DNA of 64,000 bases from Numida meleagris. Its lineage: Eukaryota; Chordata; Aves; Galliformes; Numididae. The position numbers and the translations under genes are program-made. The notes beneath the pieces are model-generated. The model worked only from the letters and a program-made list of their open reading frames with translations, was not told where the DNA came from and ran no database searches. Location of the stretch: positions 620,001 through 684,000 of the forward strand of contig NC_034411.1 in NCBI RefSeq assembly GCF_002078875.1, given 5' to 3'. Of this stretch, positions 48,499 through 60,770 are shown piece by piece; the stretch's first letter is position 1; each line of letters begins with the position of its first letter.

Positions 48499-49714
48499 GA
48501 TCATAGAATCACTAAGGTTGGAAAAGACCTCTAAGATCATCCAGTCCAACCATCCACCTGTCACCAATAGTTCTCACTACACCATGTCCCTCAACACAAC
48601 GTCTCAACATTCCTTGAACACCTCCAGGGTCAGTGACTCCACCATCTCCCTGGGCAGCCCATTCCAGCACCTGACCACTCTGTCAGAGAACTATTTCCTA
48701 ACAACCAATGTGACTCTCTCCTCTGGTGCAACTTGAGGCCATTCCCTCTAGTCCTGTCACTTGTTACACAAGAGAAGAGGCCGACCCCCACCTCACCACA
48801 ACCTCCCTTCAAGTAGCTGTAGAGAGCAATGAGGTCTCCCCTGAGCCTCCTCTTCTCCAGACTGAACTACCCCAGCTCCCTCAGCTGCTCCTCGTAAGGC
48901 CTGTGCTCCAGACCCCTCACCAGCTTTGTCACCCTCCTCTGAACACGCTCCAGGGCCTCAATGTCTTTCTTGCAGCGAGGGGCCCAAACCTGGACACAGT
49001 ACTCGAGGTGCAGCCTCACCAGTGAGGAGTACAAAGAAACAATTACTTCCCCTACTCCTGCATCTGCTGGCAACACTATTTCTGATACAAGCCAGGATGG
49101 CACAGGCCTTCTGGGCTACCTGGGCACACTGCTGGCTCAGGCTCAGCCAAGCGTTGACCAACACCCCCAGGTCCATTTCATCTACACAGTCTCCCAAACA
49201 CTCTGCCCCAAGCCTGTAGCGTTGCCTGGGGTTGTTGTGACCAAAGTGCAGGACCCAGCTCTTGATCTTGTTGAACTTCATCCCACTGGCTCCAGCCTGT
49301 CCAGACCTCTCTGTAGGGCCTCTCTAACCCCAGGCAGATCGACACTTCCTGCCAGCTTGGTGTCATCTGCAAACTTACTGAGGGTGCTCTCAATGCCCTC
49401 ATCCAGATCATCAATAAAGATATTCAAGAGGACAGGCCCCAGCACCGACCCCTGGGGAACACCACTCGTGACCGGTCGCCAGCTGGATGTAACTCCATTA
49501 ACCACCACTCTCTGGGCCCAGCCATCCAGCCAGCTCCTTACCCAGTAAAGAGTGTACCTGTCCAAGCCACGGGCTGGCAGCTTCTCCAGGAGAATACTGT
49601 GGGAGACAGTGTCAAAGTCTTTGCTGAAGTCTAGGTAGACTACGTCAGCCTTTCCCTCATCCACCAGGCGGGTCACTGGATCATAGAAGGAGATCAGGTT
49701 GGTCAAGGAGTTGA
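48499..49714 (-). mobile_element. CR1 LINE, longest copy in the window, minus strand
   Basis: A 1.2-kb CR1 copy. The reversed tail ATCATAGAATCACTAAGG, then TTGGAAAAGACCTCTAAGATC, starts at 48499. The 3' UTR follows to about 48830, the ORF2 C-terminus to about 49270 and the reverse transcriptase to 49714. There the element is 5'-truncated (the last matching bases encode [11 protein letters not shown]), followed by A-rich sequence. Low decay of the coding part suggests a relatively recent insertion compared with the 20-kb copy. Confidence 0.96.
48867..49706 (-). pseudogene. CR1 ORF2 relic with open reverse transcriptase segment
   Basis: The first minus-strand frame (49706 to 49278, 142 codons) is an uninterrupted piece of CR1 reverse transcriptase. 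It includes YLDFSK (residues 24-29, first catalytic aspartate block), [10 protein letters not shown] (81-90) and the catalytic FADD box (112-115, plus coordinates 49362-49373). After residue 142 the frame ends. The conserved [20 protein letters not shown] segment continues in another frame (49281 to 48958), and the C-terminal [30 protein letters not shown] segment in a third (49103 to 48867). At least two shifts therefore break the protein. The N-terminal endonuclease is absent because of 5' truncation. Confidence 0.88.
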
Positions 49715-52700
49715 ATTAAAAAAAAAACACTTTTTCCATAGTTGGGCAGATATGGTCCAAAGATGCCGCCAAAAGCAGGTCAGTACTCAAGATTTAAAAA
49801 TCCAGCCTAAGACAAAAACAACAACCATACCAGCAGTTTTATCTCCTACAATTCCATGTCCTGGAAGCTAAGCCAGAATAACTGGATTGAGGGGACATCC
49901 CCTTCATTTTCTCCAATCCATCTGCATTATACGCAGCCAGGATGAACCAGGAACCTTGACTACACATATGAGCTCAGAACACAACCTGCTTCTCTGAACC
50001 TGCAGTGAATGAGTTGACCCAACCCACCCCATAAAGCACAAATACCTGTACAACACCTACACCTGCCAAAAGAGTCAGGCAGGACAATGCAGGCTTTAAA
50101 ACTCTATTCAGCAGCTCAGTGAAGCACTGATTCTGCAAACAGGATATTAAAGGGAGAGTCTTACTACAAGCTAGAGTATAGAACAGAGCAATTTTAGGAG
50201 ATATTACAGAATTAAACTGCCATATGTTTTTCCTTTTCCCTCTTGCACAGGTGATGCACAGAACACGCAATGTACAGGGATAAAGACACTGCATACACTG
50301 ATAGTCATTTTTTTTACTCCACACACGAGAAGATAAATCTACATAGAAAATTTAGGGCTTTTAGTCACACTTATGGGCTACAAGGGTTACGATAGAGTTA
50401 CATGAGCAGATGATTCAATTTTTACTTGCTTTGTGAGCAGATGTAAGGCTGCTATTTGGCCCCTTTCATGCTGCTGTGGTGCCCTTTTTTTCCCTTACAG
50501 CTCAGAGATTTTGGGCGACTTAGAAAAGTTTTAAACCATCCACCAAGGCTGCAAGATACCCATATGAAATCCAGAGACATACAGAGATTGCATAGAGGAT
50601 TTTAATCAGCTTTCCCAATGATCTATCCTCAGATAGGATATGATTTCTTGCAGGTTTGATAAGTGATGCTATGTTATCTGATTCATTTCCAAAGTTCTTT
50701 AACTGTTTGCTACGAGTTATTCCTTCCCAAAAGGAGAAAACCTTATTTTAAGAAGTTCTTATTTTTCTTCTAATTGAAGTTGGATTATTTTCATTTCTCC
50801 CACCCCCAGCCACCCCTTCTAAAGTACTGTAAGGCTGAAGAAATAGGAACAAAGATAGGTTTTCTAGATACTGAAAAGTGCTGACCACCCTTCTTGCTTT
50901 AAGTCCTTTCACTGGAGAAAGTACAAATATTCCACTAAGTTAAAATCAAAAAGGAAAGATATGAGCCCAAACAATGAATACTGAATGTACAAATCTTACA
51001 TTGATCATTATTTTAATCAGTTCTGCCTTTGCAAAAAGACCCTCGTGCTCACCAGTGCACCATACTATGGCACAGCAAACAGCATCCCATGTCCTCAACG
51101 AGGGGGAGAAATACTGGGTGTCTTGAACATCAGTGTGATCAAAGAGATCAGCAGAAACACACACTGTGTGTTCTTTCCACTTAAATATTTTTCCCAGGAG
51201 GCAGTGTATAACTTTCAGACAAGATTTCATCTACATTTGCAGACGGTGTTTATATTTGCCTAGATTGTTACTGCAGATCTCATTAAAAGAAATGCAGGAA
51301 CACTTCATCGTCATCCTGACAAATCCTGAGGGAACGCAAGCTTCTTGAAGACAAAATCCTTCAGATCAAAGCAAAGGAAGGTCACTGAAGAAATCTGGCT
51401 GAGCACTCAGGCTCATGACATCACCAAACAAGTGCTAACTCTTTGATGGATAGCAGCATGGCACTCCTTGGTAAATGTACAGAGACCTTAGCCTTATCCA
51501 GACAACTTATCTGCTCCATGAAAGCTGCAAAAGCCAAAACATTGTTGCTGGAGAAGATTTCTAGGATTTGGCCACAAGTCAGCAAGGCTTCTGACTGTCT
51601 TGTTCTGCTGCTTAACGTGGAATGGCAGAGAAGACAGCAAGCTTCAAAAGGTTCTTCACTCAACACTTCTCTACTTTTCTCAGCATGCTCTCCTTATGCT
51701 ATAAGTTCCTATGGTACTGGAGATCTGAATTCATATACAAATACTGATACGATGCTTATGGTCCCCACAGATGTCATTAAGAGTATAAATATACAGCAAT
51801 GCATGAGAAATGCCTGTGCAGCAGCAAACACTGTTCTGTGACTACCTGCATTGCCTTCCAAGAAGGACAGTTGCCTCTGTTGGCTCCATCCCAACAGGTC
51901 ATACCAGGCTGGTTGATAATACGGTCAGAAACATTTTTAAGAAGTTTCCAGTTTTGCCTGATGTTGAGAACTAAGTTTATTATTTGCTTATCTAAACAGC
52001 CTTCCTGAAGTTTAATGTGAGTGGGCAAAGGAAGGCAAGTCAAAGGAAAAAAAGAAAAAATGCCCACGACTCCCCTTCTCATTTATATTTTATATCAGGG
52101 TGTGTGTTTTTATTAATGGACATGGTGAAAAGTCATGAAGCAGGACTGGAGTGGAAGATCCAAGAACAGCAATGATTGCCCTGAACTATCAGGTGCTGTT
52201 GCATTTTTCTGAAGGAGTTCCTGAGAAAAGCATCAGCACTAACTACTCAGCTCTAGAAATAGGAAGCAGAAAATTATATGGACAGACCAATAAGGGTTCT
52301 CAATTCAAGGGTTCTTTCTAGAGAAACATCTCTTGGGTGTCCCAGCCCTTACTTTTGAGAACTGAACTGAGTCAGGGCTGTGAACTTGCTTCAGAGGCTG
52401 GGGATGCATAGTATACCAGCCATCTGCAACCAAATTTTTCTGTTTTCCAAACTACAGAGAGTTTTAAGGAATTTAGAGACAGAAAAACAAAAACCAACTG
52501 TAAACCACACACACAAAAAAAAGGCCCTGTTGTCTCATCAATAAATACATGTTTTTTTTCTTTTGGGAAAAGTGTTTCTAGTAGCAACAGCAAATTACCA
52601 GCGCTGCTACATTTAGCACCAATGGAGATGGAAGCTGGCAACAGCAGGGCTTTACAGCACCTTCTTAAATAAGATTGACAGTAGACACCAAAAAGCTCTC

Positions 52701-55700
52701 AGTTGCTAAGCTTAAACAAATGATTTCATTCATGTGAAGACTCCTTTCCAGCATGGTATCACTCCAAGTATTTCCATCCTGATAACATCTATGGATAACA
52801 GTAGCCTGCACTCCTCCATGCTGCCCTGTTCCCATACACCAGGCTAGGCTTTAGGATGTAGGACAGCTGCTGTTTTTAAGTAGTGTTTTGCCTTGTCTAC
52901 ACCTGTACACTTGCTCTCTTCCCATGTATATTTCTTTGCTTATCCTCAATCTTCCTTAGAAATAAGCCCCAAATGCTTCAGATTTCTCTCTTCCCAGGAC
53001 TCTGCAACACCTGGAATTGTCTTAAGTGAAAGCATTACTTCAAGTAAGGAACTGTGCCTGATTTTTATCTGAGCTTCATGAGGATTGGGGGCATTCTGTG
53101 TTAATCCCAAGTTTTAGAAAATGCAATGAGTAGTACACTCATAAAACCACTCAAGCTAGGAAAGAGAGAAAGCAAGCAGAGCTCTGCTTTATTCTACCTC
53201 TTTAAAGGCCTGAAGCCTGAGCCATGACTTGTTTCAAAGAGGACTAAAATGCTTGTCCCCATGCTTGAACCTGCTGAGAGGGGAGCTCCTGCTTGGGGTG
53301 CCAAGACTCCAGGTGAGAAGGGCTCCAGAACGTGCATGCAGGGCAGGGAGAGTCATAGCCTTTTTTTTTACCCCCCCAAGACAAAGGCCAAGGTATTCAG
53401 CTCTAGAAGTGACTCTCACTGTGTAAACTATGATTCCCAATTCCATTGGAGTCTTACTCAGTTAAGGCCCACAATATTAGCTTCAAGTGAAGAGATCAGA
53501 TGAAGGTCCCCAAGCAGTTACATGAAAAGAAGTCTCACTTACAGCAGCTTTTCTAATAAAACCAGGACTCTATTTCACACCATGTTATTCTCAAGAGAAA
53601 TTTCCTAACTAGCGTTCAAAAGGAATTCAACTTCTGCAATTCACAGACCCAGGATCAAGAGGCATTTAGTCTCAGTTTCCCCAAAAACATGAAAGTTGAC
53701 TTGCTTTATTCTTGAGACTAAAAGGGTGAGGTGTCAGAGAAAAAGAACACCAAACATCCCTAAGCCTCTTCAACATTCACAACTGAAGTAGGAATGTTTT
53801 GTCATTGCCTGCAACTCCTTTTCTAATCTGCCTGAATGTACCTTAGTACTGTTACTTCCAAGAAAATCACACAACAAAAACCACTTATAAATTTCATTTG
53901 TATGGAATGTGATGAGAGCAATATCCCCAAATGGTGCTTTGAAGCAATAATATTTCTTCCTGTTTTCTTCCAGTCCTCGAATCAGTGGTGAAGCAGCAGG
54001 AGAGTCACTTTTTGCATGACTACTCACAATTGCAAGTCACAATTCATTTGCTCTCAACAAGCCATTATTTGCATGATTTTCTCTCTCATCAAAAGGCCTG
54101 CCAAAATATTTATTAAAACATGAACAAAAGACATACCAGGGCACCTGAAGAAATATGAAAAAGAAGAATTTGAAGGATCTACATAATGATTTCGTTTTGC
54201 TTATGTTTTCAAAATACGCTGCAGAGTTTCCTCCCTACTGTGACGCTATGTGATACAAGGAACTATTCCTGTAGAGAACATGAGGCTATGAAATGATTAT
54301 ATTTAAAACTCTCACTTTAACAGAAAGGGCATTAAAAGCATGGCCTGAGATATGGGTCACATGATCTTCATCAGAGAGGCATGTGTGGAACAAATAAGGT
54401 TTTCCAAATGCATCAGGAAGAGTTCCTACAACTAGCACTGAAAAAAACAAGAAATTCCCTCTGGATTTCTTCTCTATTTTTCTGTTCATGAGAGCAATGC
54501 AGAAGATAGGAAATGTCACTGAAGTCCTTGAGCAGCTTTGCAGACTGCAATGAAAACACTATTCTTTGCAACAGATTCAAACCGTTTGTTTCCCTGTCTG
54601 CAGCCATTTTCTGTATTTTTTGCTGAATTTTACAGTCTGCAGGTTAGGCATGCACCTCACAGCTACACAAAACACTGCACCATACATGATGATGATTAAA
54701 GCTTCTCTTAACACATGCTTTAATTGACACCTAGATGCCGCACGCTGATGCAAAGCTCTCATTTGTGCATTTGCTGCAAGAGAACAAGGGGATAAATTGA
54801 GCATCATACTCTTAGCAGCCTGTGTTGGAGCTGGTTTGAGCAGCAGTAGAAGAATCAGAGGCAGAATTTCTGTTCTCCTTTAACCAAATTTAAAACTCCC
54901 AGTGGCCAGAAAAATCACTTCTTTCTCATAAGCCTGAACCATAAACAACAATAAAAAGGCAAGCTCCTCATCCAGTGTTATTACTGAAGTAAGGACTGAA
55001 TTACTGGTGTGCAGCAAAGCAATGGCTAGAGACTGTAATAGCGTTCCAGGAGAGTCCAGCAACAGGAAAAGAATTCTCACATTTCATGAGATGTTTGAGA
55101 TAACCTTCCTCTGAAGCTCTGGGGAGAAGATAAACAGCTGAAATAGGAGTTCCCCAAACCAAAATCACAAAACAAAGGCAACAACTCATCCAGAAATCAA
55201 AATCCCAGAGGGGAGGGGAGGGAACCATGTTGGAGTGTAAAACTAACATCATTATGTCCCGTCCTTATGCGGTATCTTTCATACAGACCCAAACCACTAT
55301 AGCTGAGCCTCTGAAACATTAATGTACTAAGTAAAAGAGGAATCAGATGCCTCAGAAATCCCCCCCTGCATTTGAAGAATTTGTTTACGAGCTATGGTTA
55401 AAGTCGCATCAAAATCAATGAACAGCATGAAGAGCCAGCTTCAGCAGTGAATCAGAGACTGTCAAGGCATTATAGCTACTGCCTAATCTAGTAGATAAGC
55501 AATAAGCAGAAACACCCATCATGCAAGGCTAACACCTCGTCTGCCATATTACAAACAGATGCATTCATAGATTATTAAATAGTAGGACTACAGTAAAATC
55601 CAGCTAATCCAGCTTCGCTGGAGCTGAGATCTTTGTGCCTTCTGCCTCCGCACTGCTAGAGTGGAGTGGACATGGCCATGGAGCCCTCCAAGTAACAGCA

Positions 55701-58700
55701 CTACAAAGCTATGTGCTGAATAGACCAGGATACCAGTTTTTTTTTTTAACATTATGTTATTACATAACATGTTACACTGACAGATTATGAAAAAAATTTG
55801 TTATTTTCCCTAGCAGATGCAATTCATTAATCAGCAATGCATCAAAACCAAAATGCAGAATTCTCCTGCCTCTCCCCAGTATTACAGGAACTTTCCTTAC
55901 AGACATCACTTCTACATGGTTCAGAAAGTATGTGGAAAAGAGAGGCAAGAATTAACCTAGAGATTACATGCATTTTAGTGTATAGACTAAGGCCAACCAT
56001 TGCAGTTTCTCTTATTTAAATAGTCACTATTGCTGTGGTGCAATGAGCTTGACTAACACTCACATAAGAAGGAATGGTACCTGCCACAGCTTCTTTCCTA
56101 ACATTCTCTTTTTTCCTACGTGCCTCCATTTAACTCAGATTTCAGGAGGTCTTGCCTTGGTTTTAAAATGCAGAGGGAAAAAAAGAAAGCTATCTACTCC
56201 AAACCCAACAGCTTGCAGGAGAAATAAAGGAAGGACAAGTCCCTGAGAGGTCTGCACAAAGTCTGCTTAATACAACATGGCTTCCAGGCCTGCTGGTCCT
56301 GTAGAGCCGTAGTTATAACTTAGGTGTCTGTCTAGGAATATGATATTGAAGATCACAAGGTGAAGCTGTGCTCTCAGTTAAATCCATATTCCCCTGCAAG
56401 CTATGTGGGTCACATGGGTATAAATGAGACTGCAGTTTATTTATTCCAAATAAAGCACGCCAAAGAGCTGAAGCTAGGTAACTGAAAGTGTTTCCAAGCA
56501 CTTGGCATGGAATGTGAGGAAAGAACGGAGTGTGTATTGCCAACAGCAGTAAAATTCACGTGGGGAATATCATGGGGAAGCTAAATGCTTGTGTAATTTA
56601 CTGCTAGAACAGAAATTCAGTGCAATTATATTATGAGCATCTCAGATGCATTCAGTTTTCTCCTGACATGGTTTCCTTTACTTACTGGGGTTTCACAGAT
56701 ACCATCAGTAGGCAGATTAATAAGAACAGCTCTTGTAAAATTGATGTAAGTGCTTCATCTGGAGTTACAGGGAGTTCAACCTGTCTTCATAAAACTAACC
56801 TGTAAAAATCATTACCCCATTCAAAAAACAAAACAAATGCTTTTTGTGTTAAGACTTCTGAACTTTGTATGTGCTGCAGGGATTAAAGCATCAATGTTTT
56901 ATTAACAAGGAACACTACGAAGGAAGGAGGGAACTTGTTTAGCAGACTTCTTAAAAGTAGAATGGATGGATAAACACATCAGTGCAGTTTTGAAAACACA
57001 CACAAGATTTTTTTTTTTGACAGAAGGGACATACCATCACTTTTGCAAATGCTTTCGCTGGCACTTGACTGCAAGTACCTTTACTTTAACACTACACTGC
57101 CTGTTTTCCCCATCCACTAGAGTTATAGCAGGCAGATGTTTATTTCCAGTAAATACCTGGTGAGCTCAATCCTTCTTGAGCTCAAGCAGAACTTAAACAT
57201 GGAGCTCTTTGACCTGAAGATGCCTCAGTGAAGACTCACTCTTTTCTTGTGAGATCTGGTGAAGAACCACAGCCCAAACATAAGTTGCTCACAGAGCTTG
57301 GCCCTTCAGAGTGCCCCTAAAATATACCAGCATTCCTTCTTCTCAGAAAAACCCTAACTGTTCTTTAATATACTCATCAGACATGTCAAGAGTGATATAC
57401 TGAAGAGCACAGCAGCCAGCACTACGGAAATACTGTGAACATTTCTAATCCTAAAGTCATGCTATTACTTCTTGCCTGTTTTCAGAAGTTGCTTCCTACT
57501 GTGTTTTCAGTTCCCATTTCAGACATTTGTGAAATAGATCTTTGATTAATGGATGCCTAAGTCCTTCTGGAGCCTTGGAAAACTTGAAGAAATAGCAGCT
57601 ACTTGTCGCTCTGGCCTTCTGCAGGGCATAGGCTGAGCTGTCTACCACATGCATTTAAAGGTACTCAGATTTCCACATACTTCTAGATAAAACAAGATCT
57701 ACTAGCTACCCATTACCAATACAGCTAGCACATGCCTTTGGAATTGTTCCTCATTTGTCATTACCACTATCTGTATTGTCAGTCAATTACTCTGTTTCCT
57801 GCTGTTGTTTTGGTTAACTAAAACAACCACAGGAAAGCAGACCATCCACAAATACTGCTACCCTGGTGTAAAAGAGATACAAACTGCTCGATCTATCAAA
57901 GCAGATATCAACTACATTGACATCATCTTTCAACACCACCACCTGAAGCTCCGCAGCAGCTTCCAGCATTATTTCTTAACCATCAGGAATCAAAACATTA
58001 ATATTTACTATTCTTTCCCAGCTTGCATCTACAGACTTGTTAGTGTTGAGTTAAACAAAAAATGCTGCTTTATGCATTTAACTTCAAGTTGTGTAATTCA
58101 GAGAAACATTGCTAACTCATGGGGCATTTGATTAGCTATTAATTTTTACAGCAGACTTCGAAGCTGCTGCCACATGCTGACAATTCTTGTTGCTACTTGG
58201 TAGAGGACAGTTCAGCTTGAATGTTTTAACTCCAGGAACTTAACTGAAGGCCATGGTCTGACTGGGTGGGCAAATTTGGGCAAAGTGGACTCTAGCGGAA
58301 AGAGAGAAATAGACTTGTAAAATGGACATCCCTCCTCTCAGTTGCAGAGAGACCTCATAAGGATTAGAATCCCACCACAGATAACTTGGTCAAATATCTT
58401 ATTCGTGTAGCAAGAGGACAGACCTTCATGTCCTCCTCTCTGAATCCTTAACAAAGCCTTTCACTTCCCACAGGATTCATCTTGCTCCCCATGCTGGACC
58501 AAGACCATACGATATTTGCAGTTCAGATCAATTAATAGCCCTGCTTATTCTTAGGGACAGGAGTGATTATTTAAGTCAATTTTCAGAAGCTCTGTGTGAG
58601 CACAGGTGTGACCTTTTTGAACCATTGCCTTCTAGTTTGTTCAAGAAGTAGAAGTAGATCTGGAAAGTGTTTGCTAGGAGCTATGCACCATCTGCTTATT

Positions 58701-58889
58701 TGGAATAAAAGTTTTTAGCGTATGTTTGAAAAATATCAAACCACAATCAGTATTATTTCATACAGTTTGTAATGCATGTCAACCTGGAAGCACTCAGGTA
58801 CTGAATTTCTCCCTTAGATCTTAAGTACACTGATACTCCTCACATAGAGGGACTCCTTAACGAAGCTTGATTAGCACTCTCTTTCTTAC
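49715..58889. other. Unique AT-rich non-coding DNA
   Basis: No interspersed repeat or cellular gene was recognised over 9 kb. The longest frame, 132 codons at 51443-51841 (+), starts with ATG but has no domain, signal peptide or family resemblance I can name; opposite-strand frames overlap both of its ends. A 108-codon frame at 57805-58131 is similarly unassigned. Small inverted repeats (for example 55754-55770) occur at the level expected of AT-rich DNA. Confidence 0.55.
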
Positions 58890-59880
58890 TCACTGCCACA
58901 GTGAGCAGCTGAATCCTCCCTGACTCACATGTACATCCAGTTTGGCAAGGAGAGTGGGATCAAATATTGCTAAGCACCCCTGCTTGTTTAATGGCTAACA
59001 TTGCCTGTTGAAAAGCATCTTGTTCTGCTTGTTCCCAGCCTCACAACTGGCCTTTCTTAGTTAATCAATACAAGAGGTCTTAAGATCTGCATGAGGTGGG
59101 ATATGAAAGTTCTCCAGTGTTCAAATATGTCTAGAAATTCCTGTAATGGTTTCACTGTGGTTGGTACTGGAAATGCTTGAATTTTATCAATAATAGCATT
59201 GGGTAAGACTTCAGTCATACCTGGCCAAATCACTCCCAAAAATGTTACTGACAGTCCAGGCCCTTGAACTTTCTGTGGGTTGAAAACCCATCCTTTCTCC
59301 TGCAGGTAAGCTGACAATGAGTCTATTGCTTTCTCCAGCACTTCCAAAGAGGCTGAGGTTAACATCAAATCCTCAATATAATGATACAGTTTTACATCAT
59401 TAGGTTTATCCCATTCAGCCAAATCATGCACCACCAAATTGTGGCAAAAGGTTGGAAAATGCATGTACCCTCGTGGTAGGACCAGAAAGGTCCATTGCCT
59501 ACCTTCCCAGGTAAAGGCAAATTGGTCCTGTGATTCGTCAGCAATTGGGATGCTAAGGAATGCATAGGGCAGATCCAGGACACAATGGTAGGTCTCCAAC
59601 ACAGTGTGTCCAGAAAGGTGGCAATATTGAGTACTGCGACATGAATTGGCAGGGTTACTCTATTTAATTCCCTGTAATCTACAGTCATGTGCAATGTTCC
59701 ATCTGATTTCTGGACTGGCCATAGTTGTATGGGCTATGTGGCGGTCATATAATTCCCACTGTCTCTAATTCCTGTATAGTTTTCATAATTTCTTCTTTTC
59801 CCCCTGGGAGTTGATGTTGCTTCATATTAGTGACCTGGTGCAGCTGGCGTAACCGAATGGGCTCATGCTTCACATGTCCC
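58890..59880 (-). pseudogene. ERV reverse transcriptase relic, broken frames, altered YxDD box
   Basis: Reverse transcriptase would copy the viral RNA genome. The reading starts near 59880 and meets a stop at 59745-59747. It changes frame near 59720-59730 and again near 59592-59610, then runs open for 181 codons (59602 to 59057). That open part contains CVLDLPYAF with the first catalytic aspartate (residue 10), VLPRGYMHFP (41-50) and the motif C box YIED at residues 75-78 (codon for E at 59372-59374), where families normally have two aspartates. After 59057 the similarity continues in another frame, with stops at 59041-59043 and about 58960-58962. The last recognisable piece (LDVHVSQGGFSC) ends at a stop at 58890-58892. 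Confidence 0.82.
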
Positions 59881-59924
59881 TGCAAAATCAACTGCACTGC
59901 CCAGACGCTAATGCTTCTAATCCA

Positions 59925-60275
59925 TTACTTGAACTCTCCAATATTAGTTTGGAGACTCGGTCCCCGTAGTACATCCATACCCAATATATATTCCTGAATT
60001 AGGTCTATAGAAACTGTATAGTACTGGTGTGTGTGTGTGAGGAGGGGAGGGTAGGGCAGCAGTAGATGCCCAACACCTAATTTCAACCAAGTTTGGGTTA
60101 CTGGAATCATTTTCCCTCCAAACCCTCCTATAACAGCATGCATGCCCAGAAATCATGATGAATTACCATAGATAATAGATGTTTCAGCTCCAGTAGCTAC
60201 TAGAGCCGTGATCTGTTGCATTTTCTTTTGAGACCAATAGATTTTCAGATCAGTGTATGGCCCCTGGTCCCCTAG
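59925..60275 (-). pseudogene. ERV retropepsin (protease) relic, catalytic Asp replaced
   Basis: A retroviral aspartic protease cleaves the viral polyproteins as a homodimer using a DTG/DSG active-site triad. Here the corresponding segment (60186-60215, minus) reads ALVATGAETSIIYG, with alanine where the catalytic aspartate is expected. A stop codon follows at 60153-60155 (minus TGA). The C-terminal hallmark YILGMDVL is retained about 50 codons further on, just before the relic ends in IGEFK. A GT/CA dinucleotide run (60027-60039) has grown inside the coding part and gives a THTH stretch. The product would be inactive and truncated. Confidence 0.78.
60027..60039. repeat. (GT)n dinucleotide run inside the ERV protease relic
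   Basis: Six and a half GT units followed by GAGGAGGGGAGGG. The tract lies within the retropepsin relic, so it arose after insertion. Confidence 0.85.
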
Positions 60276-60641
60276 GAGGCCCTAACTCTAGGAGGACCTT
60301 GACCCTCATTTCATGCCATTACTGTATCTAGATACAGAAACTGAGTGTCTGTATCACCAGGTATTTAACTGTTGCCAGTTTCTCTTTCTCAAAGAGAAGT
60401 CTGAAGTGTACAGTATGGTAGGGCTGGTGGGTACTTCCAGTGGTTTCCTGCATGTGAAAAAGCATTGGGAAAGCCTGGAAGTGGAGCATAAAGACCACGC
60501 CATCTGCAAGAGGAAAGCAAGATACAACCTCTAAAGAACAACAATTAAAATGAACTACCTTGCTCCTACAAAACGTGCTTCACCTTTGAGTCTCATCAGG
60601 CACTGCTAGTAATAAATGCACAGAGAAGCTGAAACAGCTCG
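60276..60641. other. Spacer between ERV relic and CR1
   Basis: No repeat or gene was recognised. It could contain upstream pol or gag sequence too decayed to read. The 73-codon plus frame at 60313-60534 is unassigned. Confidence 0.5.
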
Positions 60642-60770
60642 TAGAATCATGGAATCATAGAGTCCTCAGAATTGGAAGGGACCTTTAAAGGCCATCTAGT
60701 CCAACTCCCCTGCAATGAACAGGAACACCCACAGCTAGATCAGGTTGCTCAGAGCCTGGTCCAGCTGGAC
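60642..60770 (-). mobile_element. CR1 LINE, short 3'-end fragment of a different subfamily, minus strand
   Basis: The reversed CR1 tail (TAGAATCATGGAATCATAGAG) is followed by ATTGGAAGGGACCTTTAAAGG (60671-60691), CCATCTAGTCCAACTCCCCTG and CAGGTTGCTCAGAGCCTGGT. The GGAAGGGACC / CAACTCCCCTGCAATGAACA wording differs from the GGAAAAGACC / CAACCATCCACC wording of the 48.5-kb copy, so it belongs to a different CR1 subfamily. Only about 130 bases remain and no coding sequence. Confidence 0.94.

Larger units (their letters stand above)
58890..60275 (-). mobile_element. Endogenous retrovirus pol relic (ERV-L-like), minus strand
   Basis: Reading on the minus strand, retropepsin (60275 to about 59925), reverse transcriptase (about 59880 to 59057) and the start of the RT connection/RNase H region (to about 58890) occur in canonical pol order with normal spacing. 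The RT blocks (TVDYRELNRV, QFAFTWEGRQW, VLPRGYMHFP, YHYIEDLM, VQGPGLSVTFLGV) resemble class III (ERV-L-like) avian elements more than gamma- or alpharetroviruses, but the class call is by recognition only. No gag, integrase, env or LTR was recognised. Multiple stops and frameshifts show it is an old, dead insertion. Confidence 0.85.

Noticed and set aside
48961..49548. 195-codon plus-strand open frame
   Set aside because: It is antisense to CR1 ORF2 at 48499-49714.
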